64,000 nt of DNA, taken from the NCBI RefSeq assembly GCF_022539665.2, contig NC_081337.1, positions 2,518,679 to 2,582,678 on the forward strand, read 5' to 3'. Source of the DNA: Daphnia carinata. Taxonomy: Eukaryota > Arthropoda > Branchiopoda > Diplostraca > Daphniidae. This document shows positions 1 through 10,955 of this stretch, one piece after another. The first letter of the stretch is position 1; each line of letters begins with the position of its first letter. Below the pieces are notes generated by a model, which saw only the letters and a program-made list of their open reading frames with translations, searched no databases and was not told the DNA's origin. The position numbers were made by a program, and so were the translations under genes.

Positions 1-663
1 GTTAAATTATTATTCGCTTGCATCTGATAGTAGAGCTGATTAGGGGACTGTCTGACAGTCATTTTTTAAAGGTTGCTTTCTTATCCTAAAACCCCTGCGT
101 TTTCCGTCGTTGTGCGCGAGAAAACGTAAAATTTTGTGGCGTGTTGGGATTCCCTATCTATTTTGTAAATAATCAAATCGCGTTCGAAGTTAATCTTGAG
201 GCTAGAGAATGCTATCAGGCAAGTCTAGATCAGCATTGTCTGATGCCCACGTAAATGATTAATGGGACCTATCGTGTCCCTTGGATGCAGCCGGAGCTTT
301 GCCCACAAAGCAAGCGTTGCTTTGCGAGGCCAAATTATCTTTGGCTTTTTATTTTTGCCACATCAATGAGTTACGAAAATGAATTCGAAAATTTAATGCG
401 TTGCCTGCGAATTTGCTACCGTTGCAGTTTTATCACACACACACACAGACAAGTGTAACTGTAGTGAACTTTATTCAAACAAAGTCAGAAATACTCATTT
501 TGAAATCCAATTTCCAGTTTAGAGTGTATTCAACTATCTTGTTTATGAAGTTCAGATAATATAGTCCATAGCAAACAATTGTGACGGTACCCTTCCATTG
601 GATGTTGTTACGTTTCTCAGGCCTTAGGTTCACAGCCTCGTCAGTCAAAATCGTTTTTGTTGA
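1..663. repeat. 3' flank block of kinase-ankyrin gene A (copy 1 of 5)
   Basis: Non-coding block lying just downstream of the stop codon of the minus-strand kinase-ankyrin gene A. Its first ~250 bases, which include the words 'ctgatagtagagctgat' and 'cctaaaacccctg', recur with moderate divergence at about 10,500, 16,200, 26,700 and 33,050, each time directly 3' of a kinase-ankyrin gene. A short CA microsatellite (430-447) is included. I see no gene here; the short open frame near 255-458 also recurs at 16,452 but has no recognisable protein features. Confidence 0.7.
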
Positions 664-3593
664 TTAACTATTTATAGGGTACGTCTTTTCAAATAGTTTT
701 AGGATTTCCTCCAAGTTTCCTCTTTTGTAATTGTTCCATAAGAGAACTTGCGCGTCATAACCGTTGGAATTAATCTCAATTCCTTGTTCAATTAAAACTT
801 TCACCGCGCCGAATAGGTTTTCACTGGAATTATATTCACACAGGAAATGGAGCGCATTCCATCCGTTTTTGTCCGTTGCATGGATATCAATTCCAAGTTC
901 GATCAACAGTTTGATGGCTTCAATTAAATGTGTGCCTGAATTTTTCGCACACAAGTAATGGAGTGCGTTTCGCCGGTCTTCGTTTGTTGCATTCACATCT
1001 ATTCCTTTTTGAACTAAACGCTCGATTGCGCCGACTAAATTTGAAGATGAATTGTTTGCACATAGTGTATGGAGCACGTTATGCCCCTCTTCGTCTTTTG
1101 CGATGACATTGATTCCTAAACTTATTATGTAATCGATAAGAGCAATCAAATTTGGATTTACATTATTAATGCACAATGCATGAAGTATGTTGTGCCCCTC
1201 TTCGCCCTTAACATCCGCGACGTAGTTGATTAAAGGGTGAATTACTTCGGCTATATTTGGATTTGGGTTATTTGCGCACATAACATGTAGAATGTTCCAT
1301 CCGTTATTGATCTTTGCATCCTTGTCAATATTGTGTTCGATTAAACATAGGATAGCGTCAGGTAAATTTGGGCTTAAATTGTATGCGCATAAAGTATGGA
1401 GTGCGTTAAAGCCGTCTTTGTCTATTGCGTTGCCATCCATTCCGATTTGGATTAAGAATGTGATTGCATCAGTTAAATATGGGCTAGAATTGTGCGCGCA
1501 CAAAACGTGTAATGCGCTCTGTCCTTTGTTGCTCTTTGCATTTGTGTCGATTCCGAGTTTTATCAACAACTTGATGGCTTCAACCAAGTATGGACTGTAA
1601 TTGTTTGCACACAGGGTGTGGAGTGCGTTCCATCCGTTCCTTCTCTTTGAATTGATATCGATTTCTTGTTCAATGAAAAAGGTAATCGCATCAATTAAGT
1701 TCTGATTTGAATTGTTTGCACACAGAAAATGGAGGACGTTAAATCCATCCTTGTCCTTTGCGTTCACGTCGATTCCAAGTTCGATTAAAACCTGGATTGC
1801 GGCAACTAAATTTGAGCTTGAATTTTTTGCACACAAGGCGTGGAGAGCGTTTAATCCGCTGTTGCTCTTTTCGTTGACGTTGATTCCGAGTTGGATTAAT
1901 TTTTTGATTGCGTCTATTAACATTGAGCTCGAATTGTTTGCACACAAAGTATGTAGTACGTTCCATCCGTCTTTGCTCCTTGCATTAACGTCGATTCCAT
2001 CTTGGATCAAAAGTTCGATTGCGTCAGTTGGGTTTGAACTTGATTGTGTTGCACACAAGGTGTGAAACATGCTTAATCCGTCATCTGTCGTTGCATTTTT
2101 GTCGACTCCGATTTCAATTAAAAATCTAATCACGTCGAATAAATTTTCGTTGGAATTAAATCGACATAGTAAATGGATCGCATTCCATCCGTCCTTTTCC
2201 TTTGCATTCGCGTCGATGCCGAGTTTAATTAACAATTTGATTGCATCAATTAAATGCGGGCTTGAATTGTTTGCACACAAAACGTGGAGTGCGTTCCATT
2301 TGTTGTTGCTCGCTGCGTTCACGTCGATTCCTGTTTGAATTAACAACTCGATTTCTTCCATTAAGTTTGAGTTTGAGTTGTTTGCACACACTAAATGTAG
2401 AGCATTCCATCCGTTTTCGTCCGTTGATGTTACATTGATACCGCGCTGAACAAAAGAACTGGTCGTTTCCCGAAAGTTTAATTTTGGATTCTTCTCCGCA
2501 CATACCTGAATCAATTTTTTTTCTTCGTCGGCTAGCTAAATAAAGAGAAAATTAGTGTGTTAAAGCGCGCTTAGTAATATTTACGATTAATGCACGTTGA
2601 TAGCTTTTTTAATTTGCACATGATTTTTACATTCGTTTCAATGGATTGAAGTTCAGTAACGACATCTCCTGATGCGATCCTCTCAGTAGGCTTAGTGGTC
2701 AACATTTTTGTTAACAAACTACGTGCCCAATGCAAATTATGAATCTCTATAATGAAACACATTAAAGGGTTTAACGTTAGTGAGTATGTGTGTGCGAAAT
2801 TGGCCGTCCGTAATAAGAAACTTACTCTCCATATTAATCGGTTTATTTTGTTTGATGTTCGTCATAACTTCATCATCTGAACCGTAGAGATGTATCCCAT
2901 TCAAGAGAATATAACCGAAGACGAGGCCTTCTGCGAAGACATCGCTATTAACTGTACCTCGTTGGCCGTCACTCTTGCTTTCCAATAATTCGTACAATTC
3001 AGGAGCTAACCAAGAAAGAGTTCCCTTGATTCCACTCATTGTGAATGTTCCTCGTTCATTCACGGGTCGGCACAGCCCAAAATCACTCCACTTCATCGTT
3101 GCCTGTTCGCCTTGGTCAGTCATTTTCACAGAAATCAGAATGTTTCCTGGTTTAATATCTCGGTGAATTAAGTTCCGCGAATGGATATATTCAAGGCCTG
3201 AAGCTAAATGAAGGAACATTTCGATAGGGAGTGGTATAGGTCCTTTGTATTTCTTTTGATCGTCCGATTTTACGAAAAGCTGATCCAGTGATGCGTCGCA
3301 AAATTCCAAAGCAAAATATCTAAAAGATAAATAACTGGGCAGGTTCTGTTGCTCATTCGCAATGACATTTTGAAGTAATCTTACTTGAAGTTATCATCGC
3401 TTTTGAAATGAAATAGTTTGACAACATTCGCGTGGTCTAACTGCTGGAGAGCTTTAAGCTCGTTGTCAAGAAAGTGGTCTGGTTCACCAACTAGCTCAAT
3501 CCGTTTGATGGCTACCTTTTGATCGTTAAATGTACCACAAAACACTGAACCGGATGCACCTTTTCCTATAAAATCCTTCTTGTCGTACTGCAT
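664..3593 (-). CDS. Kinase-ankyrin gene A: IRE1/RNase L-like kinase fused to 15 ankyrin-type repeats
   Basis: Four exons read on the minus strand: 3385-3593, 2826-3319, 2631-2746 and 664-2535. The GT-AG junctions were placed by eye, and the frame stays open for about 896 residues. The kinase shows GKGASGSVFCG (P-loop), VAIKRI (catalytic Lys), HRDIKPGN, SDFGLC and WLAPEL. NILIS and DFGLC, with ARSLL..ML in the C-lobe, are typical of the IRE1/RNase L kinase family. Instead of a KEN ribonuclease, the chain runs from ELQSIETN straight into LADEEKKLIQ and then 15 repeats of ~37 residues (NALHxLCxxNSS..LIxLGIDVNAK). Catalytic residues look intact, so an active kinase is possible; target and role are unknown. 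The MQYDKKDF start was chosen because it is conserved in all five paralogues. Sister of gene C. Confidence 0.85.
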
Positions 3594-4086
3594 TTTTCAG
3601 ACGTTTCATTTGCGGCGGTATTTAATGCGACAACTTTTCAACTCACTCATTGGGTTGCACTTGAAAACTGGCAATACAGCGATGTTTGCAAGTTGCTAGG
3701 GGCGAATTTGATACTAGATAATCAAAACTGAACTTGCTTTAAGGTTATCAGTTAGGTTGTTTGTTAAGCATATCATAAGTTGAAAGCCCTGGGAAACTAC
3801 TGCATCCGCCTACCTGATTATCTGCTTAACATACCAGTGAAGCCAATTCAAAGCTTTACCTTGAAGTTTCGCGCAATGATTTTCACGTCTAAGAAAGCTA
3901 TTTACATGTTTTCGGAACGAAATATTCTCCCTTGCTTCAACTGTAATCTTCAACTGATTCAAGTTTCTACATGACAACTTGTATCGTCGTGCGTCCTGGC
4001 TTCAATTTGCACGTAGTACCACTCAAGTGAGGAACGATTTTAGTAAATTTCATTTGTTTATTACGTTTTATTCAAACTGATGTACT
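3594..4086. promoter_or_regulatory. 5' flank of gene A, shared by its paralogues
   Basis: About 490 bp upstream of gene A, closely matched by 19,790-20,279 (gene C) and 36,033-36,527 (gene E). It must contain the 5' UTR and probably the promoter of gene A, although I see no clear TATA box. On the minus strand it holds a 14-codon upstream ORF (ATG at 3648-3650, TGA at 3606-3608) absent from copies B and C. Homology with gene E stops at about 4,087, where echinoid sequence begins. Confidence 0.5.
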
Positions 4087-6496
4087 TTCGGCCCGCCAGA
4101 ACAGCGAAGGCACCTACTTCTGCCAGCCCAACAACGACCTGGGCACTGGCAGTTCCAGCTACGTTCATTTGCGGGTCTATCAACCGCCCCGCTTCATTGG
4201 CCAGTTGCCGCCCGTCTTGCAGAAAAAAGCGCAAGACGCTGATTTTAATGTGACGTGCTCTGCCCAGGGCAAACCGAAGCCATCCATCACGTTGCTCAAG
4301 GACGGAGTCGAGATGTTGCCCGGCAGCAGTTCGGACGCATACGAATGAATGACGGACAAGTCTAAAGGTCGAAACGCCATCTTTACCGTCCGTTCGACAC
4401 GACGTTTTCACGGCTCTGAACGTCCGGCTTTGTCTCAATTAACGGCCGATGATCGAGGTGTTTATACTTGCGCTTTTGAAAATCAAATCCGTCGCATCGA
4501 ATCCACCTTGACGTTGAAGATCGAACATGCGCCCATCTTGCTGGATCACCGACCCAAAGTGGCTTCCAACGTCGGCTCGTCGAGCGTCTTGTTGCTGTGC
4601 CAAGTCCAGGCTTATCCGCGACCCAATTTCGAGTGGTCCCTGCGCGACGTGCCCATCATCGGCGGCGACAGCAAATACGAAATGAACGTGACGTCGATCA
4701 CGACCAACGGCAACGACATCTACCAGGGCATTTTGAGAATTAACGACGTCAAAGAGTCCGACAACGGCGATTACACTTGCAAAATGTGGAACGCTGAAGG
4801 CGAAAATGCGGCCGCTGTCCGTCTGCAAGCGACCAGCGCACCGGAGAAAGCGACCAATTTGAGAATTGTCCAGTCGGGTTACGATTCGCTGACGCTCGAA
4901 TGGGACGAAGGATTCAATGGCGGATTTGAAAATACTATTTACACTGTCCTCTATCGGGCCGTTTCTTCAAGCAGCGATGCTGGCCAGCAACAAGAAGACG
5001 ATTGTCAGTATGCAAATCCGTGTGTTATTCGAGGTCTGGAACAGCTGCAATCGTACACGTTCCAAGTGCGGGCAGAGAACACGAAAGGCAAGAGCGCGGT
5101 GAGCAACGCCTTAACGGCGTCTACCGTCGTCGATCTGTCCCGAATTCCAGAGCCCAAACAGGTGACGTTCGAGCCCAAAACCAAGACGATCTCGTTCAAC
5201 GTCGACTCTCAGCTTCCCCTCATGGCCATGGTCGAGAGCCGCATTGACGGCGACTGGTCTCTGTCGCAAAGGATCTCGGTCCGCTCGCCCGTTAGTCGCG
5301 AAGTGCTCGACATGGTCAGGAACGAGGTGGACGACGTCCGCATCAAGCTCTGCCTGGAGATGAACACGACCCTGTGTAGCGAGCCGGTCGTCGCCGTCAC
5401 TGGCGATCTCATCCAGGAACCGACCAAAGCCCTGACGGACTTGCCCGCCAAGTACATGGTGGCCATCATCGTCGCCTGCGTCGTCGGCTCTCTGGTCTTT
5501 GTCCTTTTCGCCATCTTTTACTGCTACCGTCGCCGTCGCGCTCAGAAGCTCAAGAAACTCTTGGAAATGGAGAAGGCCCATTCGGCCCGTCCGACCATCG
5601 GCCAACAGCAACAACAACAGCAGCAACAACATCCGCCTTATTACGGTGGCCTGGAGAATAAAGGACGCGATCAAAGTTTGATGAATACGAGTCACGGCAG
5701 TATGCTGGACGATGCGGCCAGCAAGAACGCCCTGTACGCTACCCAAAATGGTTATGGCTACGCCGTGGCCAGCGCTCAGAATAACGGACATGCCAACGGC
5801 GATTGTAAGTTCATTTTCATTTGATTTATTTTGATTTATTGGAAATGATGGATAAACTTTAAATTAGGGGTCAATATGGCGTACACGGAACACAGTTATT
5901 CCAATTCGAACAATGGCGGCTCTGTCAATTCTCAAGACTCTTTGTGGCAGTTGAAATTGGCTAGCCAAAATGGCGGCGTTGGCGGAGTGAATGGAGGCGA
6001 TCATCAATTGGGCAATGGAACGCTGCCGGGCAGGTCGTACCACTATGACCCAATGACTCACGGCGGGTACGGCGGATTCGAAGATTACAGTCACTACCCG
6101 CCCAGCACAGGCGATGATTACATGCAGCGCAATAATTACGGCGTCGTGACGGCCAACGGAGATCCTTACGCCGCTGTCCATAATAATGGTAAACGCGTGG
6201 AACATCTCGGTATAATCTTTTCTTATTTCATTCACGTGAATGATGACGCTGATTTTTCTTTAATTCGTTCTGTAGAATCGACCTATCACAACGTGAGCGG
6301 CTTACCCGATCCTTACATGGAGGCCGAGCCGGAGGAGGTGAAACAGCACCAACAACACCAACAGCAACAACAACAGGGGCAACAACAAATGGCGCCACCG
6401 CAGCACATTTCCCTCTCGTTCGACGAATCGCTCGAGAGTGGCTACTCGACGCCCAATTCGCGGAATCGCAGAGTCATCCGCGAGATCATCGTCTAG
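4087..6496 (+). pseudogene. Echinoid-like gene fragment, copy 1 (Ig-Ig-FN3-TM-tail, 5' truncated)
   Basis: Three exons: ~4087-5804, 5868-6209 and 6276-6496. The reading gives the end of one Ig domain (GTYFCQPNNDLG), a second Ig (~4180-4480), a third Ig (Cys at VLLLCQV, Trp at FEWSL, YTCKM; ~4510-4830), an FN3 domain (NLRIVQSGYDSLTLEWDEG, ~4850-5130), a weaker FN3-like segment, one membrane helix (YMVAIIVACVVGSLVFVLFA, ~5452-5520) with a basic RRRR stop-transfer, and a Gln-rich tail ending REIIV. EIIV is the PDZ-binding end of echinoid, an adherens-junction adhesion molecule. The signal peptide and upstream Ig exons are missing, codon 4346-4348 is TGA, and the invariant Ig Trp is Leu (TTG, 4292-4294). 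Introns are kept, so this is not a retrocopy. Confidence 0.8.
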
Positions 6497-7680
6497 AGGA
6501 AACAGATGCTAATATTATTATTTCTTTAAAGATTTACGATTATTAGATGTTGTACAACTCACTTCGTCTCCCTCTCTCGCATCGATCTAATTTAAAATCA
6601 GAAGTGAATGACCTGACAATGTTTTCGCCGTGTGTGCCAAAACACCGTTCGAGGTTTTACCCTTTAACGGAGCGACGACAATCATCACCATTTTCATCAC
6701 CTGGCCTATTTAATGGCCACAATCTTTTTTTTGGTTGATTGGCTAAAACAAAAAACAAATTTTCCCTATTTGGTTTTTATGTTTCTTGAAATAACAAATA
6801 AGAATTGAGTTTGGATTGTGATAGGAAGGCTCAAAGAAGGATATTCATGTGCTGCCCTCTAGTGGGAAAATGGGGGAATTGCTTGCCTGTTATTTGTTTT
6901 GTCGCCATTTTGATCTCGCTGAAATGAAGGGAAAAACAAAAAACGGAAAGAAGGGAATACTGGACCTGGTCCTCATCAGTTAGAGGTCTTGCTTATAAAT
7001 AGTTAATAAATAATGAAGTTCTATTTGATTTTCAAAAAAAGCGATGGCATAACCGACAACAAATTCATTTTCGAAAAAAAATTTAAAAAAAAGTGCGATG
7101 CTTTATTCGAATGTCGCCATCATCGACTAGTTATACAATATTTTTTGTGTTTGTTTTCTAATTGTTTTAGGACCATTTCCGTTCAAGCGTCGTGTACATA
7201 AGAAGCAACATTGTCCACCCCCCTGAAGTTACCCCCTCATCCTTCCCGAATGTCTCTAAAAAAAAAAATTCGTTTTTGTATATAGGACGTGAGAAGAAAT
7301 ATTGCAATTCAAACAGAGGATTTCTTTCAATGAAATCCATCGCAACTCTGTACTTCTCGATGCATGCCAATTTTTCCTCTCCATTCTTTAATGTTTTTCT
7401 TTTAATGTTTTGTCTCCTTTCTTGTTTTTTCCCGGAGACATAAATGGACACAAAAATGAACAATTATCAACGGACGAATGCTCAAATTGCTTCCTTCCAA
7501 ACGTGAACCCTCGTGCTGCTGTTTTCTTTCCACCATATTTTTTTTACAACCTGTCCATCTGTTTTGACCCTAGTTTTTTCCCTTTTGTTTATTGCGTCTT
7601 TTTTTTTACGTTGATGTACAGTTTTTCTATATGTAAAGTTGATTCATAAAAAAAACACGAATAAATGCCGTAGAAGCAAC
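6497..7680 (+). other. Inherited 3' UTR of echinoid-like copy 1
   Basis: AT-rich stretch after the TAG, closely matched by 22,709-23,860 behind copy 2. A canonical AATAAA lies at 7660-7665, at the matching place to 23,840-23,845 in copy 2, so the 3' end of the ancestral transcript was carried with the fragment. I see no convincing coding sequence; short open frames differ between the two copies. Confidence 0.6.
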
Positions 7681-9245
7681 CTAGATTTTAAATTATTCTT
7701 TTAAGTCTGGTGCAGATTAATGCAACTGAGGACCACTGAAAAGGAAAGCGTTTGAGATGAATTTTAAAATTAGTATTTGAATCAGATTCTTAGTAAATTT
7801 GTTGATTGGTTAGGATTTGCTGTATGTGATTCATACTTCGCGCGCTTAGAAGAGCCTAGCCCCCTGGCGTCTTTTTGGTCAACTTTTTTTGCACAACGAT
7901 GCCACATCTAGATTCTCAAAAATGTTGTTCGAAATAAGAAGATCTGGCAATGCCCCAGCGATTTCCGTCCTTGTCAAGTGGAATGAGTCATTTGGAAATG
8001 TTTAGAAATGGCGTCTTGTTCTAGCTTTCTTAAATCTGAAATTCTTTACATTGAGGCGCGTTTACTGGTTATTAATTTTCGACATGAGGATTTTAATCTT
8101 CATAATTTTTATGCAAGTTGTGCTATTGTAGCATATAATCAGCCTAAAATTAGAGAACTATGAACATTTCAAAATTAAATACAATTCCATTAGAAGGTCG
8201 AAGGTTTTGATTAGCACACGTGTGCGGGGAACCATAACCCTAATTGCTGAAATGTGTAGTGCATTAAGTAAAGAAGAGGATAGCAGTACATTGCCAAAAC
8301 CCGTAAATCGTTTGGTTAAACATAATCTACAAATTCAATGATGAGTGAAAGAGGTAATATGGAAATAACTAAATTTGCTAATCAAAATTCCAGAAATTCT
8401 TTTCATAGAAATGTTTAACAAGAAATGGATTGATATCCAAAAGTGATGTGATGTGCCCTGTAGTAACTGATTCGTGAATTTGAACTGCAACAAAGCAGCA
8501 TCTAGTTCGAAGGGATTTACAAGATATCTGCTCGCTTAAGGCAAACGTTAGCTGAAGTATTAGCTTTAGGGACACGTTAAGGTAAGAATAGTAAGTTAAA
8601 GACAAATGAGGCTTAAAATTTTAATCTAACTCCTGGAATTTTTCATGCTTCACCTTCGTTTACTCTAACCTTTTTTTCTCCCTGTTGTAATTCAGTTTAA
8701 AATCTTGAAGTAGTTTATGTCGTTTTGGATTTGAGTCCAACTGTCTAGAGGGAAATTTTCTTTTCAAGTATGATCATTTCACCCTAGAGTAGTCCAGCAC
8801 TCATGTTTCAAAAACTTTGTCATGTGCCTCTCCCAAGCAGTGCATGTTGCCTTAAAGTAGAGTGTGTAATCTAAGCAATGTCTCTTTGTTTTACAGAGAA
8901 CCGAGGAGAGTGGTAACTCTTTAATGGCTGATTTCTATTGACTGATTTCGCAGCACTTTCATACAGCTGGATGCTGCAGAACACAGGGAATGTGCAGAAG
9001 TGTTGTAATCCATCAGGGTTTAAAGTAAGATATTCATTTGCCTTTTTTGAGAATGCCAATCTATATTTGTGTAACACTTCAATAGTTATATCTATTTCAT
9101 TAAGCCCAATTTTCAATTCTCTATTTTTTCCAAAAAGTTTATTAGTAGTTAACCATGTCTCATTTCCTACTTCTTCGATAACGATTTTTATCCTAAACGC
9201 GAGTAACAACTTCCTCCTTCTACCTAGGGAAAGCGCTCGGTAAAA
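7681..9245. other. Duplicated intergenic stretch, unit 1
   Basis: About 1.5 kb between the echinoid-like 3' end and gene G, matched by 23,861-25,440 in unit 2 with many small indels. A minus-strand open frame at 8,871-9,209 shares short segments with 25,045-25,341 (YRLAFSKKAN, LTLNPDGLxHFCTFP), but the frames do not stay open together and I recognise no domain. Otherwise I see nothing. Confidence 0.5.
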
Positions 9246-9251
9246 CTAGAA

Positions 9252-10460
9252 ATGGCTGAGGAGCTCTTATATGTAGGCAGATGCATGGCGGAAAGCTTCG
9301 TTTTCACAAGTGCGCCGATTTTTATATCCAGAACGCCTATCAGGTCGAAAATGAGACAAGTGAGTTATATGAAACACATATTGATTAAATTCCAAACAAA
9401 TCTAGAGAAAGCATACCTTGGATATTGAATTGTTTGTTAAAGATAATTGTTTAAACTCCCCACATTGTGAGACAAGGGTGTGTACTTGGAAGAACGTTTA
9501 TGTGCATAATTATCTCTGTTGATTTATAATCTTGCGTACTGTTAACTGACAATGACTTGTTGAACGTAAAAATATTGGCTACTAACTATATTTAAGATTC
9601 TGTTGGACTCTGGTCCACAGGTCACTTCTAAAATTTTTTCGAACATTTCCCATTATTATCGTGGGTATCCAGTAATTGCTTTGTTAACTGCCAATTACGT
9701 TTGGCTTCTGTTTTTTCTTTAGGCCATCTAAACTGATATTACGACCCATTCAAGTTTACAGCGTCCATCAAGATACCGTCGCTTCAGGTAGAAATGTAGA
9801 CGTTCGCGCATCCGTTGACCTCACTTTAAACCTACAGCAAAAGTAAGGCAATAATTACTTAAATAATAAAGATAACAATCACCAGTAAAACTTTCTAAGT
9901 ATAATTTCATTGCATTTTTTTGCAGGTTTTCAGAGTGCTATGTTTACCTTTTCGAAGAGAATTCTCGGACACAGAAATGTTACATGACCAAACGAAGTAC
10001 TCTTTCTTTTTCTTTCACGTCATTCTTTGTATTTTAGTCTAAATGTTTTCTATCTTTACAACCCACATTTAGATATCTGTCAAATTCCGCACACAGCTGT
10101 GAAATTCTACCAAACCAGTCGATGGTAAGAATAAAAGATGAGAAAAAGTAGTTTAAGAGCAGTCTGGTCCAAAATTTGTTTCATGTGTGTTGAATTCACC
10201 TGTAGTACGGACGATGACGTACCGGCGCTGTATTCGGAATCCGTATGTGACATCAATATTGCCAGCTTGGATTAACATGGCGATATGTCAGGTATTTACA
10301 TAAATTTTAAATAGTTATGGCCTCTTTTAAAGGGTGACGTATCATTTTCTGCAGAAGCAGGTGGAAATGTTAAATTTCTATACGAAGCGGATCCCTGTTT
10401 TTTTCTGCTGGACTTGTGATGTAAATCAGCTGTAAACTTCGTCGCGATTGGATCGAAATG
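9252..10460 (+). pseudogene. Gene G, fullest copy in unit 1: unrecognised multi-exon gene, fragmentary
   Basis: A series of short coding-looking blocks separated by GT-AG introns: ATG at 9252 (MAEELLYVGRCMAESF...) to a donor at 9360; ~9723-9842 (RPIQVYSVHQDTVASGRN..VRASVDLTLN); a block after the acceptor near 9925 (FSECYVYLFEENSRTQKCY); ~10,070-10,122; ~10,205-10,295; and ~10,361-10,460. The same blocks recur at 25,458-26,660, and the last ones at 15,775-16,170 and 32,600-33,010. Amino-acid matches between copies (RNxxVRASVDxTLN) suggest past coding selection. The reading frames of adjacent blocks do not join cleanly and stops occur, so I call it a decayed gene. Family not recognised. It lies convergent to the kinase-ankyrin gene downstream. 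Confidence 0.45.
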
Positions 10461-10464
10461 ATAA

Positions 10465-10955
10465 GGTTAGTAACCCTATTCTGATCAGTCTCCTTATTAC
10501 GCGGTTGCATTTGATAGTAGACCTGATAAGGGCACTGTTTGAATGCCAGTTTTCAAAGGTTGCGTTCTTATCCTAAAATCCCTGTGTTTTTCGTCGTTGT
10601 GCGCCTGAAAACGGTTAATGTTGTGGCGTGTTGGGATCTTTATCTATTGTAAGTAATGAAACCGCGTCCGAAGTTACGTTGAGGTTACAGAATGTTATCG
10701 AGCATCTGTAGGTCAGCATTATCTGATGGCCTAAGTAAATGTGTCCATTTGATGCAGCCGCAGCTTTACACACGAAGTAAATGTTTCTTTGCAAGGATAA
10801 ATTATGTATGAGCGTTTATTTTTGCCACATCAATGGATTAGGAAAATGAATCAGAAAAGAAAATGCGTTACCTGCGAGTTTACTACCATAACGGTTTTAA
10901 CATACGCCCAAGTGTAATTGAAGTTAATTTTCTTCAAACCAAGTCAGAAATTCTA
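10465..10955. repeat. 3' flank block of kinase-ankyrin gene B (copy 2 of 5)
   Basis: Diverged copy of the block at 1-663, lying just 3' of gene B. About 100 bp present near the stop codon in the other copies is missing here, and gene B reads into the flank. No gene seen. Confidence 0.55.

Noticed and set aside
255-458. 67-codon frame shared with 16,452-16,715
   Set aside because: The similarity is explained by the 16-kb DNA duplication; no protein features, and the counterparts at 10,700 and 33,250 are not open in that frame.
4087-6496. Considered annotating copy 1 as a functional nephrin/Kirre-type receptor
   Set aside because: The C-terminal EIIV and tail match echinoid better than nephrin or Kirre, and the missing N-terminus, stop codon and lost Ig Trp argue against function.
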